64,000 bases of DNA from Angiostrongylus vasorum (taxonomy: Eukaryota; Nematoda; Chromadorea; Rhabditida; Metastrongylidae): the NCBI GenBank assembly GCA_018806985.1, contig JADANN010000080.1, positions 434,001 to 498,000 of the forward strand. The letters run 5' to 3'. The stretch's first letter is position 1, and each line of letters begins with the position of its first letter. The notes beneath the pieces were generated by a model. The model saw nothing but the letters and a program-made list of their open reading frames with translations, did no database searches and was not told the origin of the DNA. The translations under genes and the position numbers were made by a program. Below, piece after piece: positions 25,260 to 44,070 of the stretch.

Positions 25260-28200
25260 GTATATGTATATATAGTATATGTATATGTATATGTATATGT
25301 ATATACGTATATATATGCATAAATATGCATAAGGATGTGCATGTTATATATTGTATATATTACAGGATATGCAAAATATGCATAAAAAAAGGGCGGATAG
25401 CACAGTGGTAGTGATTTCCGTCATCACAAGCATGGTGCTAGTTCGATTCCGCTCCGGCCCAACCAAGCCTTTCGTCCCTTCGACGTCGGAAGATTGATAC
25501 CGGACTTGTCTGGGAAAAAACCACTCTCTGCAATCCAACTGGGAACGCTCCAGCCCGGCTATCTCAGGACTCCAGGAAGAATTGCTCGAGCAGTATTCTA
25601 CGACATTCAAGACAAAAATGGAAATCCTCAAGCAGCAACCGAAGCCACCCGTAAAAGCTGGAACACTTTCGTAGCTGACAGACGCGAGGAAACGAATCGA
25701 ATGTGAGAAGTGCTGGGATTCGCACAGTAGACGTGAAGACGGGTCATATAAAATAAAACAAAATAAAATAAAATAAATGTATAGATATAAACGAAATACT
25801 AGCCGTAGTTCACTGAACACTATATTCTCTTTCTGAACACCTTACTACACTATGCAAAGATGCAGAAATAGGCAAAATGAAACCAGATTAACCCAAGTAA
25901 TAATTAAAAAGGAACAGTATCAAGTGAGGGGATTGGCTCGAAACTTCATTGTGGCATCACGGACAATAGCAAAACTCTAAAAACTGTCGCGAAGAGCTGA
26001 ACACTTGAAAAATGCTGTGGGTAAATGAACGTAATGAAGCTGCAACAAATCCTTACATAAAGAACACAATACTAAAGTGCGCTCAGTATGTATCCACCAG
26101 CTACATGTATCAGCCATGAATATTCCTATTTGAAGTTTATGTCGAAGACATTAGTCGTCTACAAAATTCATTCCGAAAGGTCATGTCTTGAGAATTCGGA
26201 AAAGCATGTGGCTACTTGATGAAAAATCTCAAGTCCCGATTTGTACTATAAGGACTAGGTAATATTTCCGTAGCACAAAAAGACTCATTATATTCTGAGT
26301 AAAGCGAAAATTTTGTGGTGGAAAAAAAACAAGAATTGGAGTAGGTACCGTTGGAGAACCTCCCAACGGGCTACCGCCTCATCGTGGCTAGGAGGTGTTC
26401 ATGGGTGTCGGGCAGCGATGTACAGTGGTGGGATTCATCCCCTCAGCACAGTCTCCCAAGCCAAGCAATCCGATGCTTCCACTAGGAAGCCCAGCTTAGA
26501 GTAAACCAATACCGGGATTCACCACCGTCCTGGTATCAAACTAGTCTGTGGTAAATCTTCCTCTGATCCACAAGGGCGGCGACTTCATGTGGTGGTGGCG
26601 ACCTGGAGCAGAGTTTGGCCAAGCTCACCTCGGGACCTCAGGGAACCACAATGGCTAAACCAGCAAAACTCCGAGAAGTGAAAATTATGCTGGCAACCGC
26701 ACAACCAGTGAAGATGGGCCATCCAAGTATTCGAGTAAGTACTATTGGAGAAAGTGTTAGCAAGTCGAAAATCGCAGAATTAAGCAGACTAAATCAATTA
26801 AAAGCGAGTATAGCCTTCCCAAAGTTGCACAAATGGCGTTTGATGAAGTCAGAACATATCAGAAATCACTTCCATGACTAACCAGTAGTACCAGACGTGT
26901 AGCAAATACAAGCGACATCGTCATTTTCCACGTTCTCGACGTCTAGTTCAGCCGTAGCATTCTTTGACTCCACGGATAATTTCTTCTCGTTTACAATATT
27001 GGTTACCAATTCACGAAGTGCAGAGTCCTTTTCCTCACTACATGTTACCATTAGCTTTGGAGTGCAATCCTTAACAACGAGTAGGCACCACTGATTTATA
27101 TTCTTACAGCAAAATCAAATAGGTAATTGAATATTGTGGCAGCGTGTAGTGAAAAGTCAGAGGTGCTTTTCCGATGTGTAGCGCCGATGTTTTAATCCTC
27201 AGCCTCAAGTTCCCATCCCTGCGGCAAATTGGTACCAAATATGTCTGGGAGGATATAAACACTGATCTTACTTCCTGTTGTATTGATAAGTTTTCAAAAA
27301 TACTGACATGATACTGCGGAAGGCACTCGAAAGTCACTGAATGCGTTAAGCATGCAATCATTTCTGCGATGCTGCAAATGGAGTCGAATAGAGAACACAC
27401 TCCTAATGGGCTGATCAACGTCAAGCACTTCGTCCTTCTCCCTTTGTAACTAAATCTTTGTGTGTATTAATAGGGATATTGTAGCTGCCACCCATGTATT
27501 AAATATATGGCTCGAATTAACGATAGACCAAGGTCACATCAAACAATGAAGCACGACGGTCAATTGCCACAAATACCGGCCACAAATGCTACTCTAATAC
27601 CATCAAAAATGCCACACTCATATTCCTCTGACATAAAAAAGCAATGAAAAAGGTAAAGCTTTCGGCGTTTATCTATCCCTGAGGGATGCACCGTGCATTT
27701 GACTTCAATAAGTATCGTTGGAGGTGACTGAATGCATGTCTGGCCTTTACAATGACTCGCTGTGGCCTACCGATGTATGCAGGTAGTGTTGCTATCCTCC
27801 TAGACAAGTCTGGTACCAATATGCCGACCCCAGAGGAATCGAAGGCTTGGTGAGTTTGGAGAGCTGGGATCGATCCCACAGGGCTCCTCCGACCAATGTG
27901 CCGGACACGCCCCTACGCCAAAAAAAAGGTAATAGGTATATGAAGATTCCTCATAGTTAAATTCAAAAAGTGGTTTGTGGTGAGAATTTATTTCCATAGA
28001 CGGCAGAGATATTAACAACTGCGTCAACGAAATTGGAAAAGAACGCAGATCCATACATGTTGTGCTCTGTCAAAGAATAATAGAAAAAATGGATTATATA
28101 AGCAACATTTTCATTCACCTTAACAAAATGCTTAGCCTCTCCCAGAGTATAGGAAGGATTGACAGGCACATAGATGGCCCCGATCTGCAGACAAGCCAAG

Positions 28201-29491
28201 TAAAGGGCCACAGCATCTAAGTTCTTTGTTGTTCGACACAATACACGGTCTCCTTTCTGATATGAATAGAATTATACGCTCGTTGTTCCTAAGAACACAT
28301 ATCATCGATGTCCGCACTACACAATGACCTTAGCTATTATTATCAGTTCAGAAAAAGACAACATATTAATTCCCACGTGCCGCTTAGTTAATAACTTCGA
28401 AAGGCCACAGAGATCCTTGAAAGAAGCTAATCTTAAAAAATAGATAACTACGTGCAACCTGACTTTGGTAGCTTACCAGAGAAAAAACTTGACTTGAAGT
28501 AACTTAAAAGTCCATTGCCCAGTGTTATGTTCTCAAAAATTTTAAGTTGCACCTTGATGTGAAAGAAGTCAACATTTGGGAATTAAAACATTGAAAACTG
28601 GCTCTCAACAACAGAAAGGACCTACAGATATAGCGTATTTCTTAAACAGTATGGTAACATATCTTCCAATCCATCTGTGGAATTCTCCATAAGAAACAGA
28701 CCGCTCACCATCGACGAAAAGGATCTGGAACGCTGAAAAATATTCCTAGGAAGAAACGCAATCTCAAGAATCTGTTCCAATCTCCGCAGACACGTTTACG
28801 AACACTTGTGCGAGGAATGTGGTAAGGTCAACTTCCATTGGATGAATCCGTATTGTTAATTCACATTCCTCCCAACGGTTTACCGCCTCATTGTGGGTGG
28901 AAGGTGTTCCTGGGTGCCGCGCTCCGATATACAATAGGGGATTCATCCCCCCAGCAGAGTCTCCCAGGCTGAGAAGAATTCTGGCGTTTCCATTAGGAAG
29001 CCCATCTAAGAGTAAACCAATACCTCGATCTACCACCGTCCTGGTATCAAAATAGTTGCATGGTGGCAAACCTCCCCTGATCCACAAGGGCGGCAGTTGC
29101 CTGTGGTGGTGACGACCTGGGGTAGACTTTGGCTAGGTGCATCTCTCGAGACCGCAGAGAAACAAAATAGCTAAACCAGAAAAACTCCGAAAATTGGGGA
29201 TTGTGCTGGGGCCCTCACAAGCAGTGAGGACGGGCCGTCCAGGTATCAAAGTGTATAGCTATTTCACATTTTCTCATCACCAAATTCGTTGTATGTCGGA
29301 CAGATCTTTGCATTTCAATGAATTTTATGTGGATATCTCCCTCACGCAAGACAAGCTACAAGGGTAAACACTACTATCCTAACCTTTGCAGGATCCTTCT
29401 CCAAACCCGTACGACATAAAAAATTATGTCCTCTGGTAACGATCTGTCTTGTTAACCTTCTAAACACGAACGCATCCCGTCGTAAGAACAT
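19098..29491 (-). CDS. ACSF3-like mitochondrial acyl-CoA (malonyl-CoA) synthetase, C-terminal exon not found
   Basis: This belongs to the ATP-dependent acyl-activating (ANL) superfamily. The closest fit is ACSF3, which activates malonate in mitochondria. Exons (minus strand): 29407-29491 (alternative donor 29384), 28626-28732, 28119-28256, 26883-27069, 23612-24096, 23402-23546, 19098-19345. Phases agree with the 29407 donor. Exon 1 encodes an Arg-rich presequence ([16 protein letters not shown]) typical of mitochondrial import. Motifs in order: [13 protein letters not shown], the ATP-binding loop YTSGTTGLPKG (split over exons 4 and 5), [21 protein letters not shown], and the hinge region [18 protein letters not shown]. 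About 473 aa are accounted for, against about 575 for the family. The missing end should carry the catalytic-lysine motif (PRN.MGK), which I could not find between 1 and 19097. Without that exon the reading continues to a stop at 19050. Substrate is inferred from family only. Confidence 0.88.
19346..23401 (-). other. 4.06 kb intron of the ACSF3-like gene
   Basis: It lies between the exon ending at 23402 and the one starting at 19345. It holds a poly-A run (about 21305-21320) but no family A, B or C copy that I could see and no recognised nested gene. Confidence 0.7.
24578..24850 (+). repeat. Family B SINE copy, well preserved
   Basis: The head GCGTGGCGCAGTGGTCGGAG resembles a pol III A box and GTGGAATCGATC a weak B box. 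The body ends TCAACGCCGAGAGCTTTACC, followed at once by a (TA)n tract. Confidence 0.8.
24851..24940. repeat. (TA)n microsatellite
   Basis: About 90 bp of TA repeats with a few interruptions, between two oppositely oriented family B copies. Confidence 0.9.
24945..25195 (-). repeat. Family B SINE copy, inverted relative to the one at 24578
   Basis: It contains TATCGTTTGAGATGATTGAA, TTACGATGACTCGCGGTGAT and GCGCCACCCGCGCCC (plus orientation), the reverse of the family head. Confidence 0.75.
25206..25322. repeat. (TA)n / (TATATG)n microsatellite
   Basis: A pure TA block then TATATG and GTATAT units. Confidence 0.9.
25388..25775 (+). repeat. Family C SINE copy, best preserved
   Basis: The head GCGGATAGCACAGTGGTAGT fits a pol III A box and GCTAGTTCGATTCCGCTCC fits a B box. 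The tail is GTGCTGGGATTCGCACAGTA, then GACGTGAAGACGGGTC and a run of AAATA units. Confidence 0.85.
26357..26745 (+). repeat. Family A repeat copy 1 (RTE-tailed)
   Basis: It starts ACCTCCCAACGGGCTACCGC, with CTCATCGTGGCTAGGAGGTG, and ends at GATGGGCCATCCAAGTATTC. It lies in an intron of the ACSF3-like gene, antisense to it. Confidence 0.8.
27134..27435 (+). repeat. Family B SINE copy, decayed
   Basis: It contains ATTGGTACCAAATATGTCTG and GGAGGATATAAACACTG, then a diverged 3' part ending GGGCTGATCAACGTCAAGCA. Confidence 0.6.
27652..27915 (-). repeat. Family B SINE copy
   Basis: It carries CTTCAATAAGTATCGTTGGA, CTTTACAATGACTCGCTGTG and TCTGGTACCAATATGCCGAC (plus orientation). It lies in an intron of the ACSF3-like gene. 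Confidence 0.75.
28866..29256 (+). repeat. Family A repeat copy 2
   Basis: It starts CCTCCCAACGGTTTACCGCC and ends GACGGGCCGTCCAGGTATC. It lies in intron 1 of the ACSF3-like gene, antisense. Confidence 0.8.
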
Positions 29492-29799
29492 GGATGACGC
29501 AAGGGAAAACTTCGCTACAGAGCAACGATGCTATCACTACATGAAAATAAGGTAACGATTAATTCATCCAGTTATCACCTTCAACTTTGAAACAATTCAA
29601 ATTTTTTTTAAACAAAACTGCAACTAAGTATACGTAAACCACTAGTATTAAGATTTCATATGAGACCAAATAATATCTCTAAACATTCATTCCATGAATA
29701 AACACAAACTAATATTTATAAAGAAAGCCAGTAAATTTCATCAACAAACGGAGTATAGACGGCAACAGATGAAGAGTTTGGTAGCGTGCAGCCGAATCT
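29492..29799. other. Short spacer between mrpl-28 and the ACSF3-like gene
   Basis: About 308 bp separate the mrpl-28 stop from the next start codon, with both genes on the minus strand. A CTCTGTAG acceptor-like site lies upstream of the ATG at 29491. The short gap is compatible with a nematode operon. No other feature was seen. Confidence 0.4.
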
Positions 29800-31109
29800 C
29801 TACCTTCGGAAATGCTTCGCAACTGGATTGAAGAATTTCCCTAACAGTCGCTCACCGAATTTGCTTTCTTGAGTCTTAGGGATAAATTCTTCTTCATTTG
29901 CAATCAAATCCGTTCCGGCATGTAATCGAGACACCAGCTCTCTTTCATACCTTAAAAATTACATGAACAGCATACGAAATTTGTAGCGAAATATGAAATT
30001 TTAATGTCTGATGTGTATGAATCCTTCAATAGACAAGCGAAGACCACTAATATTTGTCACCATCGCATGAGAGTAAACATAATTTTCAACAGCGCACACG
30101 AGGACTGGAGTTGTATAGACCACTCGGTCTGTACGCGACGCACAGAACATGTATGATTCGCAGCTTATCGTATGTATTCAAGGTCAAGAATGCTAAACTA
30201 ATAAGGAAGTACGGCAGAGTGTTGAATACCGATCAACAAATCAGTATTTATTTCTCACAGGAGTGTGTTAAAATTAGCGTCCCTCTACTACTGGTGCCAT
30301 TACCTATCACACAAATAAGAAAAATATTCGAAATTGTAATTAAAATTAATATTCCAAATACGACACATCTAAATCTATACAACACCATCTTAACGGTCTA
30401 TCGCCTCATCGTGGCTGGGAGGTGTTCATAGGTGGCGGGATGCGATATACAGCGGGGGAATTTAACTTCCAGCATGGTCTCCCAAGCTGAGGAGTCCGGT
30501 GTTTCCACTAGGAATTCCAGATAAGAGTAGAATAATACCAGGATCCACCGCCGCCCTGGTTTGAAACTAGTCGCATGGTGGCAAATCTTCTTCTGACCCA
30601 CAACGGCGACCACTGCCTGTGGTGGTGACGACCTAGGGCAGACGTTGGCTAGGCTGAACTCGGGACTTCAGAGGTAGAATGGTTAAACCGGCAAAACTCC
30701 GAAAAAGTAGAAATTACGCTGAGGCTCGCACAAACAGTGAAGACGGGCCATCCAAGTATCCAAGTAGATATTCTAAATACATATTCTGATGTTTCAGGGA
30801 ATCAAATGTTCGGGAACAAAGTCTCACAAGCTGAGAATGAGTCCGGCGTTTCCATCAGGAAGCCTAGCTAACAGTAAACGAATAACAGGATCCACCACCG
30901 TCCTGATATCAAAGTCGCATGGTGGCAAATCTCCCTCTGACCCACAAAGGCTGCAACTGCCTGTGGTGGTGAAGACCCGGGGCAGACTTTGGCCAGGATG
31001 ACCTCGGGATTCCAGGGAACCACAATGGCTTAACCAGCAAATCTCCTAAAAAATGGTGTCTAAGCTGGGGCCCGCACAACCAGTGAGGATGGGCCGTTCA
31101 AGTATCAAG

Positions 31110-31182
<73 letters not shown>

Positions 31183-34100
31183 GACCGTGGAATTTATACG
31201 AATTTGTTCCACTCCATAACACTAGTGCAAACACTTGCTGGAAGGCTATCATAAAAAAATTCTTGCCTAGTTTGTGGTTAGGAGCTGAAATACAGAATCC
31301 AGTAAAAAGCATTCCAGCCAAGCTTCTAAAAGCTTGTTAGCACCGTCTATAAACAGTCGTTGCGACTAAAGTGACGTCCTGCCTAAGGCTGATACAAATC
31401 TTATTAATGTAGGAGGACCTCACGTACAATTCTTTTTCGTAATTTAAACAATAGGAACGACCCTGAAAACTAACCTAAACTGGTTAACGTAAACCAAAAT
31501 TTACTGAACACCTGAACAAAGCACATTTTGTTTACCAAAATCATAGTTATTCGCATTCAAGAGAGAAAAATGAAGCTCAGCCCATGTAAAAAGTCTGTTT
31601 TATGAAGAATTGCGACGTTTCCATTTCAACCAGAGCTTCATTAAAGTCATAAGAAAGTACCGGAGATGCAAATGCAACAGCGTCTTAACACGTGAATGTA
31701 GTTTCCATATTTTACCCTTTGCAAATGCAATCAATAATCAGATTGTCAAAAAAAAGATCTCACCAAAACTGTTCACGGCTTCACGACCACTAGTAGTGGA
31801 AACATGTGTATAAGGAGTAACAGTAATGTGACAAATTACAGTTCTTTTCTAACTTCCCTTTCCAACTACCACACCTCCCAAATGTGACAGAAGGGGAATA
31901 AAAAAGGATAAAGCTCTAGGCGTTTATCAAGCCCTGAGGGATGTACCATGCTTTCGACTTCATTAGGCATCGTTTGGAGGCGATTGATTGGCGTGGCCTA
32001 CCGATCTATAGCGCCAGTGCTTCTATCCTCCCAGACAAGTCTGGTACCAACTTGTCCAGCACAGAAGGATGGAAGGCTTGATAGGCCAGGATCGTTGGAA
32101 TTGACCCCATCTGAGTTGCAGGGCGCCCCTCGACCGCTGCGCCACACGCTCTCATTGGAATGGAAGATGAGAAGCAGAACCGGTGCGAACAACACGGAAT
32201 GTTCGCTAAAAGGCTTGGTATGAAGGTTTCATCGTTAACCATAGAGGCACATACGACCTTCGATATAACTCACCACAAAGAAGTTTGGAAATGAAACAAA
32301 AGACCGAGCGTCAATCGGGCTTAGGTCTCAAAATGAAAGTAACAGTATAGTGAGTGGAGGACTGAGAATTTCATGACCACTCAATAATACACGATTTCTT
32401 TCCCTTTTAAGTCATCCTATCTGAGCATAAACGAACACTTCTGAATTGTCAACACTTGCCTGTACAAATAGGTGAAAAGAACAGGACAAAGTCTGATGCG
32501 ACCCGTACTATTATAAATGAAGTTGGCTAAGAAGAAGTGATTAAGCTCAGATCTAAACTCCTATCAATTAAACCCACTAAGGTGAATGAACCTTCCGACG
32601 GTTTACCGCCTCATCGTGGCTGGGTGGTGTTCTTGGGTGTCGGGCTGCGATGTGCAGCGGGCGGATTCATCCCCTTGGCAGGTTCTCCCAAGCAGGATCC
32701 GCCACCGTCCTCGTACCAAATGTGGCAAATACGTTTTCGATACATAGAGCAGCGACTGCCTGTGGTGGTGACGACCTAAGGAAGACTTTCGCCTAGCTGA
32801 CCTCAGGACTCTAAGGAACGACGATGGTTAAACCAGCAAAACTCTAAAAAAAGTGGAGGTTATCCTGGAGCCCATGCGACCAGTAAGGACGGGCCATCCA
32901 AGTATCCAAGAACCAAATAAAGTGAATGAGAAGAATATTGAAAGAAGCACCACAATGTAGTAAACCATAAATTTGGAAATGTAAATTTCAACTCGAATCT
33001 TCTAGCAAGAAGAACAGAAATGTTTCCGATTGCTCACTTTTCACCGAAAGTAACTTACTTGAATTTCAGTGGCTCTGGAACCTGCTGTTCTTCAATGTCT
33101 TGTTGCTTTCGTGCTGCCTCATTCAAATCCAACCCAACCCATTCAGCTTCTTCGGCAGGCATTACAAATTCAGCATACTTCCTCATTATATAATTGCGTC
33201 GTTCATCATTATCTGGATAACATGCATTATTAGCAAGCGTAAGCAACATTTCACGCTTCAGTCTAAATAGCGTGATATAAGGTAGAGAATATCACAAGGA
33301 CGTTCCCTAGATGCGTTCCAATCGATGCAGAAGGACCAACCTATTCCCAAGTTTTGAGGCGAGATCGATTTCTGCAGTACGAAGAATATAGTAATCAAGC
33401 CCAAAATTTTTTTCAATCAGCCGAAGAGCTCTTTCCGTAACCGTGATTTTCATGTGCCTGTCAAGAATTTCTGAGTAGAGCACATGGGTTTTAAGAGCGG
33501 GGAAATAGAGACGAGGAACCCAGTGCCTATAAAAATAACAGTTATCGAAGGAAAACAACAACATCCAGATGAAATGGAAAAGGTGTGTACACATTCCATC
33601 ATACCAAAATGTTTTTTTTACCTTGGCAAAATCTTCTTTTTAGTGTACGGACGAGATTCTTTCCAACCTTTCACTACTCCTTCACCTCCCCATAGCCCTT
33701 CATCAGCTTCCGGAGGGTAAATCACTTAACGGAATCGTTGGTACATCAACAATCGCTTCCCAGAAAAAAAAACAAAAAGTAAGCATAACTGTACGGCGAA
33801 ACAAAAATTGAACAAACCGAGCAGTGGGTAGTTCTCTGCTTCGATTTCGACGTTTCTTATTGGATCCCAGTACAAGCGAGAAGCAGGTGGCCTGTAATAG
33901 TGAATGCAAAGGACTTTTGTGATCTCAAATCGTGATTGTTAAGTTAAAGGAGGCAGAATAGACAAACCAGAAACGGAACAAAACGTAACAAATGAAGAGA
34001 CTACACTCTTCAAATATGATTGTATGCAAACCTACCGATAATGCACAGGAGCAACGTCACGCAATAAATTATCCCAGTACCGTTTGCAATAATGTTTTGG

Positions 34101-34249
34101 TAAGCGATGAACAATAGAATCTGGGTTTGCCCAGATCTCTTCATTTCGACGAATACGTTCCGCCTAGATAAACATCTTTCCTTATCCCACGTGACGATAA
34201 CTCGAGGACCGACAGAGGTCAGACTTTTCAGATTTTTCGTCAAAGACAT
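29800..34249 (-). CDS. mrpl-28: Mitochondrial large-subunit ribosomal protein bL28m, one frame break
   Basis: This is a structural protein of the mitochondrial ribosome large subunit. Exons (minus strand): 34249 to about 34214 (or 34202, donor ambiguous), 34036-34163, 33818-33891, 33622-33755, 33341-33526, 33059-33262, 29800-29950. The middle carries the bL28m signature: PPEADEGLWGGEG, then YSEILDRHMKITVTERALR, FGLDYYILRT, and EEAEWVGLDLNEA, all close to the vertebrate family. The product is about 300 aa, somewhat longer than the human protein because of its C-terminal exon ending KHFRR. Exon 4 is one base too long (or two too short): the VPTIPLSD part and the YPPEADEG part are in different frames, with the break between 33703 and 33729. 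All other junction phases agree. A 3.1 kb last intron holds three family A repeats and a (TA)n tract. The start ATG at 34249 is less sure than the rest. Confidence 0.92.
30388..30770 (+). repeat. Family A repeat copy 3
   Basis: It starts CTTAACGGTCTATCGCCTCA and ends GACGGGCCATCCAAGTATCC. It lies in the 3.1 kb last intron of mrpl-28. Confidence 0.8.
30800..31112 (+). repeat. Family A repeat copy 4, 5'-truncated
   Basis: It lacks the CCGCCTCATCGTGG head and begins near the AAGCTGAGAATGAGTCCGGC segment. It ends GATGGGCCGTTCAAGTATC and runs straight into a (TA)n tract. 5' truncation fits target-primed reverse transcription. Confidence 0.75.
31113..31182. repeat. (TA)n microsatellite
   Basis: About 70 bp of uninterrupted TA dinucleotides directly after family A copy 4, in an mrpl-28 intron. 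Confidence 0.95.
31905..32155 (-). repeat. Family B SINE copy
   Basis: It contains CTTCATTAGGCATCGTTTGG, TATCCTCCCAGACAAGTCTG and CGACCGCTGCGCCACACGCT (plus orientation). It lies in an mrpl-28 intron. Confidence 0.75.
32583..32915 (+). repeat. Family A repeat copy 5, internally deleted
   Basis: It has the CGGTTTACCGCCTCATCGTG head and GACGGGCCATCCAAGTATCC end, with a deletion around the TCTCCCAAGC to GGATCCGCCACC junction. It lies in an mrpl-28 intron. Confidence 0.75.
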
Positions 34250-35998
34250 CTTTTATTACCCATTATCAAACAATTTGATACTTATACATATTCCAAAATG
34301 TCTGATTAGTTGGTATACAGCAGGGACCGTCAACGCTGATCAACTACCAAATAATAGTTCGCAGATATAACAGCAGTTTATTAAACTTAAAAGTGATTTC
34401 AATTAAAATTATCAGAACAAATTTATAGCTATTAGAACCAAACGTATCCAAGAAAAAAAATAACAAATAGGTGACAGAAAACAAGGGACAATCCCGAGAA
34501 ATAACACAGAAGTATCACCAAATAGAAACAATGTTTGCATCGAAACGAAAATTCCTAGATTGCGAGCGGGGTAAAACTCGTGTAAAATGACCAGTTCTTG
34601 GACAAAACAACGAAAAAAAAAAGCGCTGGTCTTTATAGATACAGACTCTTCTTCAGAGAAAACCTGGCCCCATAAAAATAACTTAGAACGAGTTAAATAC
34701 TGATGGTCGCTGAGAAAAAAAAAAACAACAGATAAAACAAGCTGGCAATGATATAAGGCTCGTTCACATGATTTCGAATAAACTTATTCCGTTTTATGCC
34801 TGAAAAAGAACAAGTAAGATTACAGGATAGCTCTTATACCTAAACTATTTTGTAAAACACAATTTTTGCTAATAAGAGCGTTGAGGTAGACAGTGGCTAG
34901 ACTGACAACGACGACATTACTGTATAAGGTAGAAGCTTTCAGGTTACAAACATCGAAGAGTATTGGATTAAAACTAAAATTCCGCAACAGAAGAAAAGTA
35001 TTCTCATTCATCATATACGAACTAGTCACATAGCCGATAGCTGGGTTTTTTCATCAACACTGGGATCTGTTTGCTGTCGAACACGAATAAATGACATAAT
35101 ACGATGCATAGTTCCTCAAGTTTCCATACTATCAAATTAGCTATGTACGAAACTTTGCGTCGTAGAAAAAAGGACTATGCTAAGAAGAGCTGAGAGACAA
35201 GCGGAACGAAATACCCGCATGGTGTGGTGGTGAACGCGTTAGCTCTCGAAGATGGTAATAACGTGCTCGTTCCCCACCGCAGACACCTACCGTCTTGAGT
35301 TTTGCAATATTTGAACATCACTGTGGTTGTATCAAAAATAATACCTTGCTGTGAAAAACTGCAATAGGCAGTAAATAAAAAGTTAACATTGTGATGCTAG
35401 GAATATTATGCAAAATTCAACTGGGAGAACGAATCCGAAGTTCTGTTACAGAAAGATGATGAAATACCAGGTACGTCCCCAGATACGAGAAATTGTACAA
35501 CACCCTATGTGTCAAACACGTGATGGTTCGCAACAGTTGGTAAAAAGCAGCTATTAGCAACTGGATCCCATGTCTTGTGTAGCGCGCAACAAGAAGAGCT
35601 CCATCCGTTAGACTTCACGAAGATATTAGAAAAACGTAATGCTCCCCTTATCCCTAGAGTGAGCAGAACCTAGTGAGGTTACCTTGGTAGTCAGAAATGG
35701 AAACTACACTGACGATCGCTTGAGTTACTCAACGACCAACGAGAGTTATATAGGTGGTCGTTGAAACGACCATTAAAAGACTAGCTTGAACTTTCAATAA
35801 ATTTGGCCATAAGATCAAAAATATACCATGCTACATGAAATAACTGTACGACAAAGACAAAACATGCATGTTTCATACGTAACTTTTAACAATTTGAAAA
35901 GTAGCAGTAATTTTTCCCATGGGCATTTAGCCAGTCAGCTTTTTACGAAGACGACTCAAATATATGTATAAGAATTTCCACTTTGTTATTCACATCCG
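34250..35998. other. Spacer between ostd-1 and mrpl-28
   Basis: About 1.75 kb containing one fold-back arm (35188-35335). No other coding exon was found. It should hold the ostd-1 3' UTR and any mrpl-28 promoter. Confidence 0.6.
35188..35335 (+). repeat. Single-arm copy of the fold-back element
   Basis: It contains GACAAGCGGAACGAAATACC, TGGTGTGGTGGTGAACGCG and CCCCACCGCAGACACCTACC, as in the right arm at 5300-5450. It lies in the spacer between ostd-1 and mrpl-28. Confidence 0.65.
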
Positions 35999-43265
<7,267 letters not shown>

Positions 43266-43266
<1 letters not shown>

Positions 43267-43280
43267 ATCACCTGTGTGGA
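43266..43280 (-). promoter_or_regulatory. Candidate spliced-leader acceptor upstream of ostd-1
   Basis: On the minus strand a pyrimidine-rich stretch ends in CCACACAG, followed by GTGAT and the ATG at 43266. The AG sits 5 nt before the start codon and no coding exon lies upstream, so this is probably the trans-splice site. Inference from spacing and consensus only. Confidence 0.5.
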
Positions 43281-43961
43281 AGAAAAGAAATGGAAGACTT
43301 TAGCAGGGTTTTCTATGTTTACATATATATCGAACTCTCGACAACTTAATTAAGAATATAAGTAGTAAATGGAAGAACTGGGAAACTGCAGTACAAATCA
43401 AGTCTTGAAGACTAACGATAACTGACTAAACTAGTACTCTAACAACATTAAATTGTACAGAGAACACAAAAGTTAGGAAAAACGGATCGCGGATGAATTG
43501 AAAGCGCTGGATCGCTTCCCCAAATCTACGTGTCATTGTCGGTATAGTAACGCGCTATCGCCAAATCTGTCCTTTAAAGTGGTGCTCACATGGCAAAGTA
43601 TGAAGAAGATTAATGATTTTACCAATAAAATATCTCTATTTCTAGGGAAACCTACCGCAGCAGTAAGGAACAAATAGCTATTTGTATGTGAAAAAATTAA
43701 GAAAATAATTCTCAGCACTTCATTAACCTAACGAAGTGGACTGTAGAAACGAAGCACTGAATTGATTGTTTCCTTTGTTTGTACTAGTTCGCGATGAATA
43801 ATCGTGGAATCCGCCATAGGACCAATTACTAAGTTTAATCAGATATGTGAACATGCTCGAATAGGATGTAAGGATATTTATCGAGACACACACACAGAGC
43901 ACCATACTTCCGATATGATGCCTTTCTTCTTAACCGTTTTGGCAACAAGGCAGTCAGGATC

Positions 43962-44070
43962 CTAAATCCTCGCGTTCTGCTCTTGTACAGTCCAGGTCTA
44001 AATCATCGAGATCTGCTGTTGTACACGCCAGGACTAAGTCATCGAGAACTACCGTTATATAGACTTTCGA
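43962..44070 (+). repeat. Three tandem units of about 36 bp
   Basis: Units such as TCTAAATCATCGAGATCTGC / TGTTGTACACGCCAGG repeat three times with decreasing similarity. The period is 12 codons and one frame (NHRDLLLYTPGL type) is open through all three, but no gene structure was found around it. Confidence 0.6.

Noticed and set aside
25036..25411. Ile/Tyr-rich ORFs
   Set aside because: They are translations of TA-type microsatellites plus SINE sequence.
27963..28241. Exon candidate reading [16 protein letters not shown] in the ACSF3-like gene
   Set aside because: The exon at 26883-27069 (DCTPKLMV to SGTTG) joins in phase to both neighbours and has the family sequence, so this open stretch is intronic.
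28764..29087. 107-codon minus-strand ORF as the ACSF3-like N-terminus
   Set aside because: It is mostly the reverse of family A copy 2, and its end has no donor in the phase needed; the presequence exon at 29407-29491 fits better.
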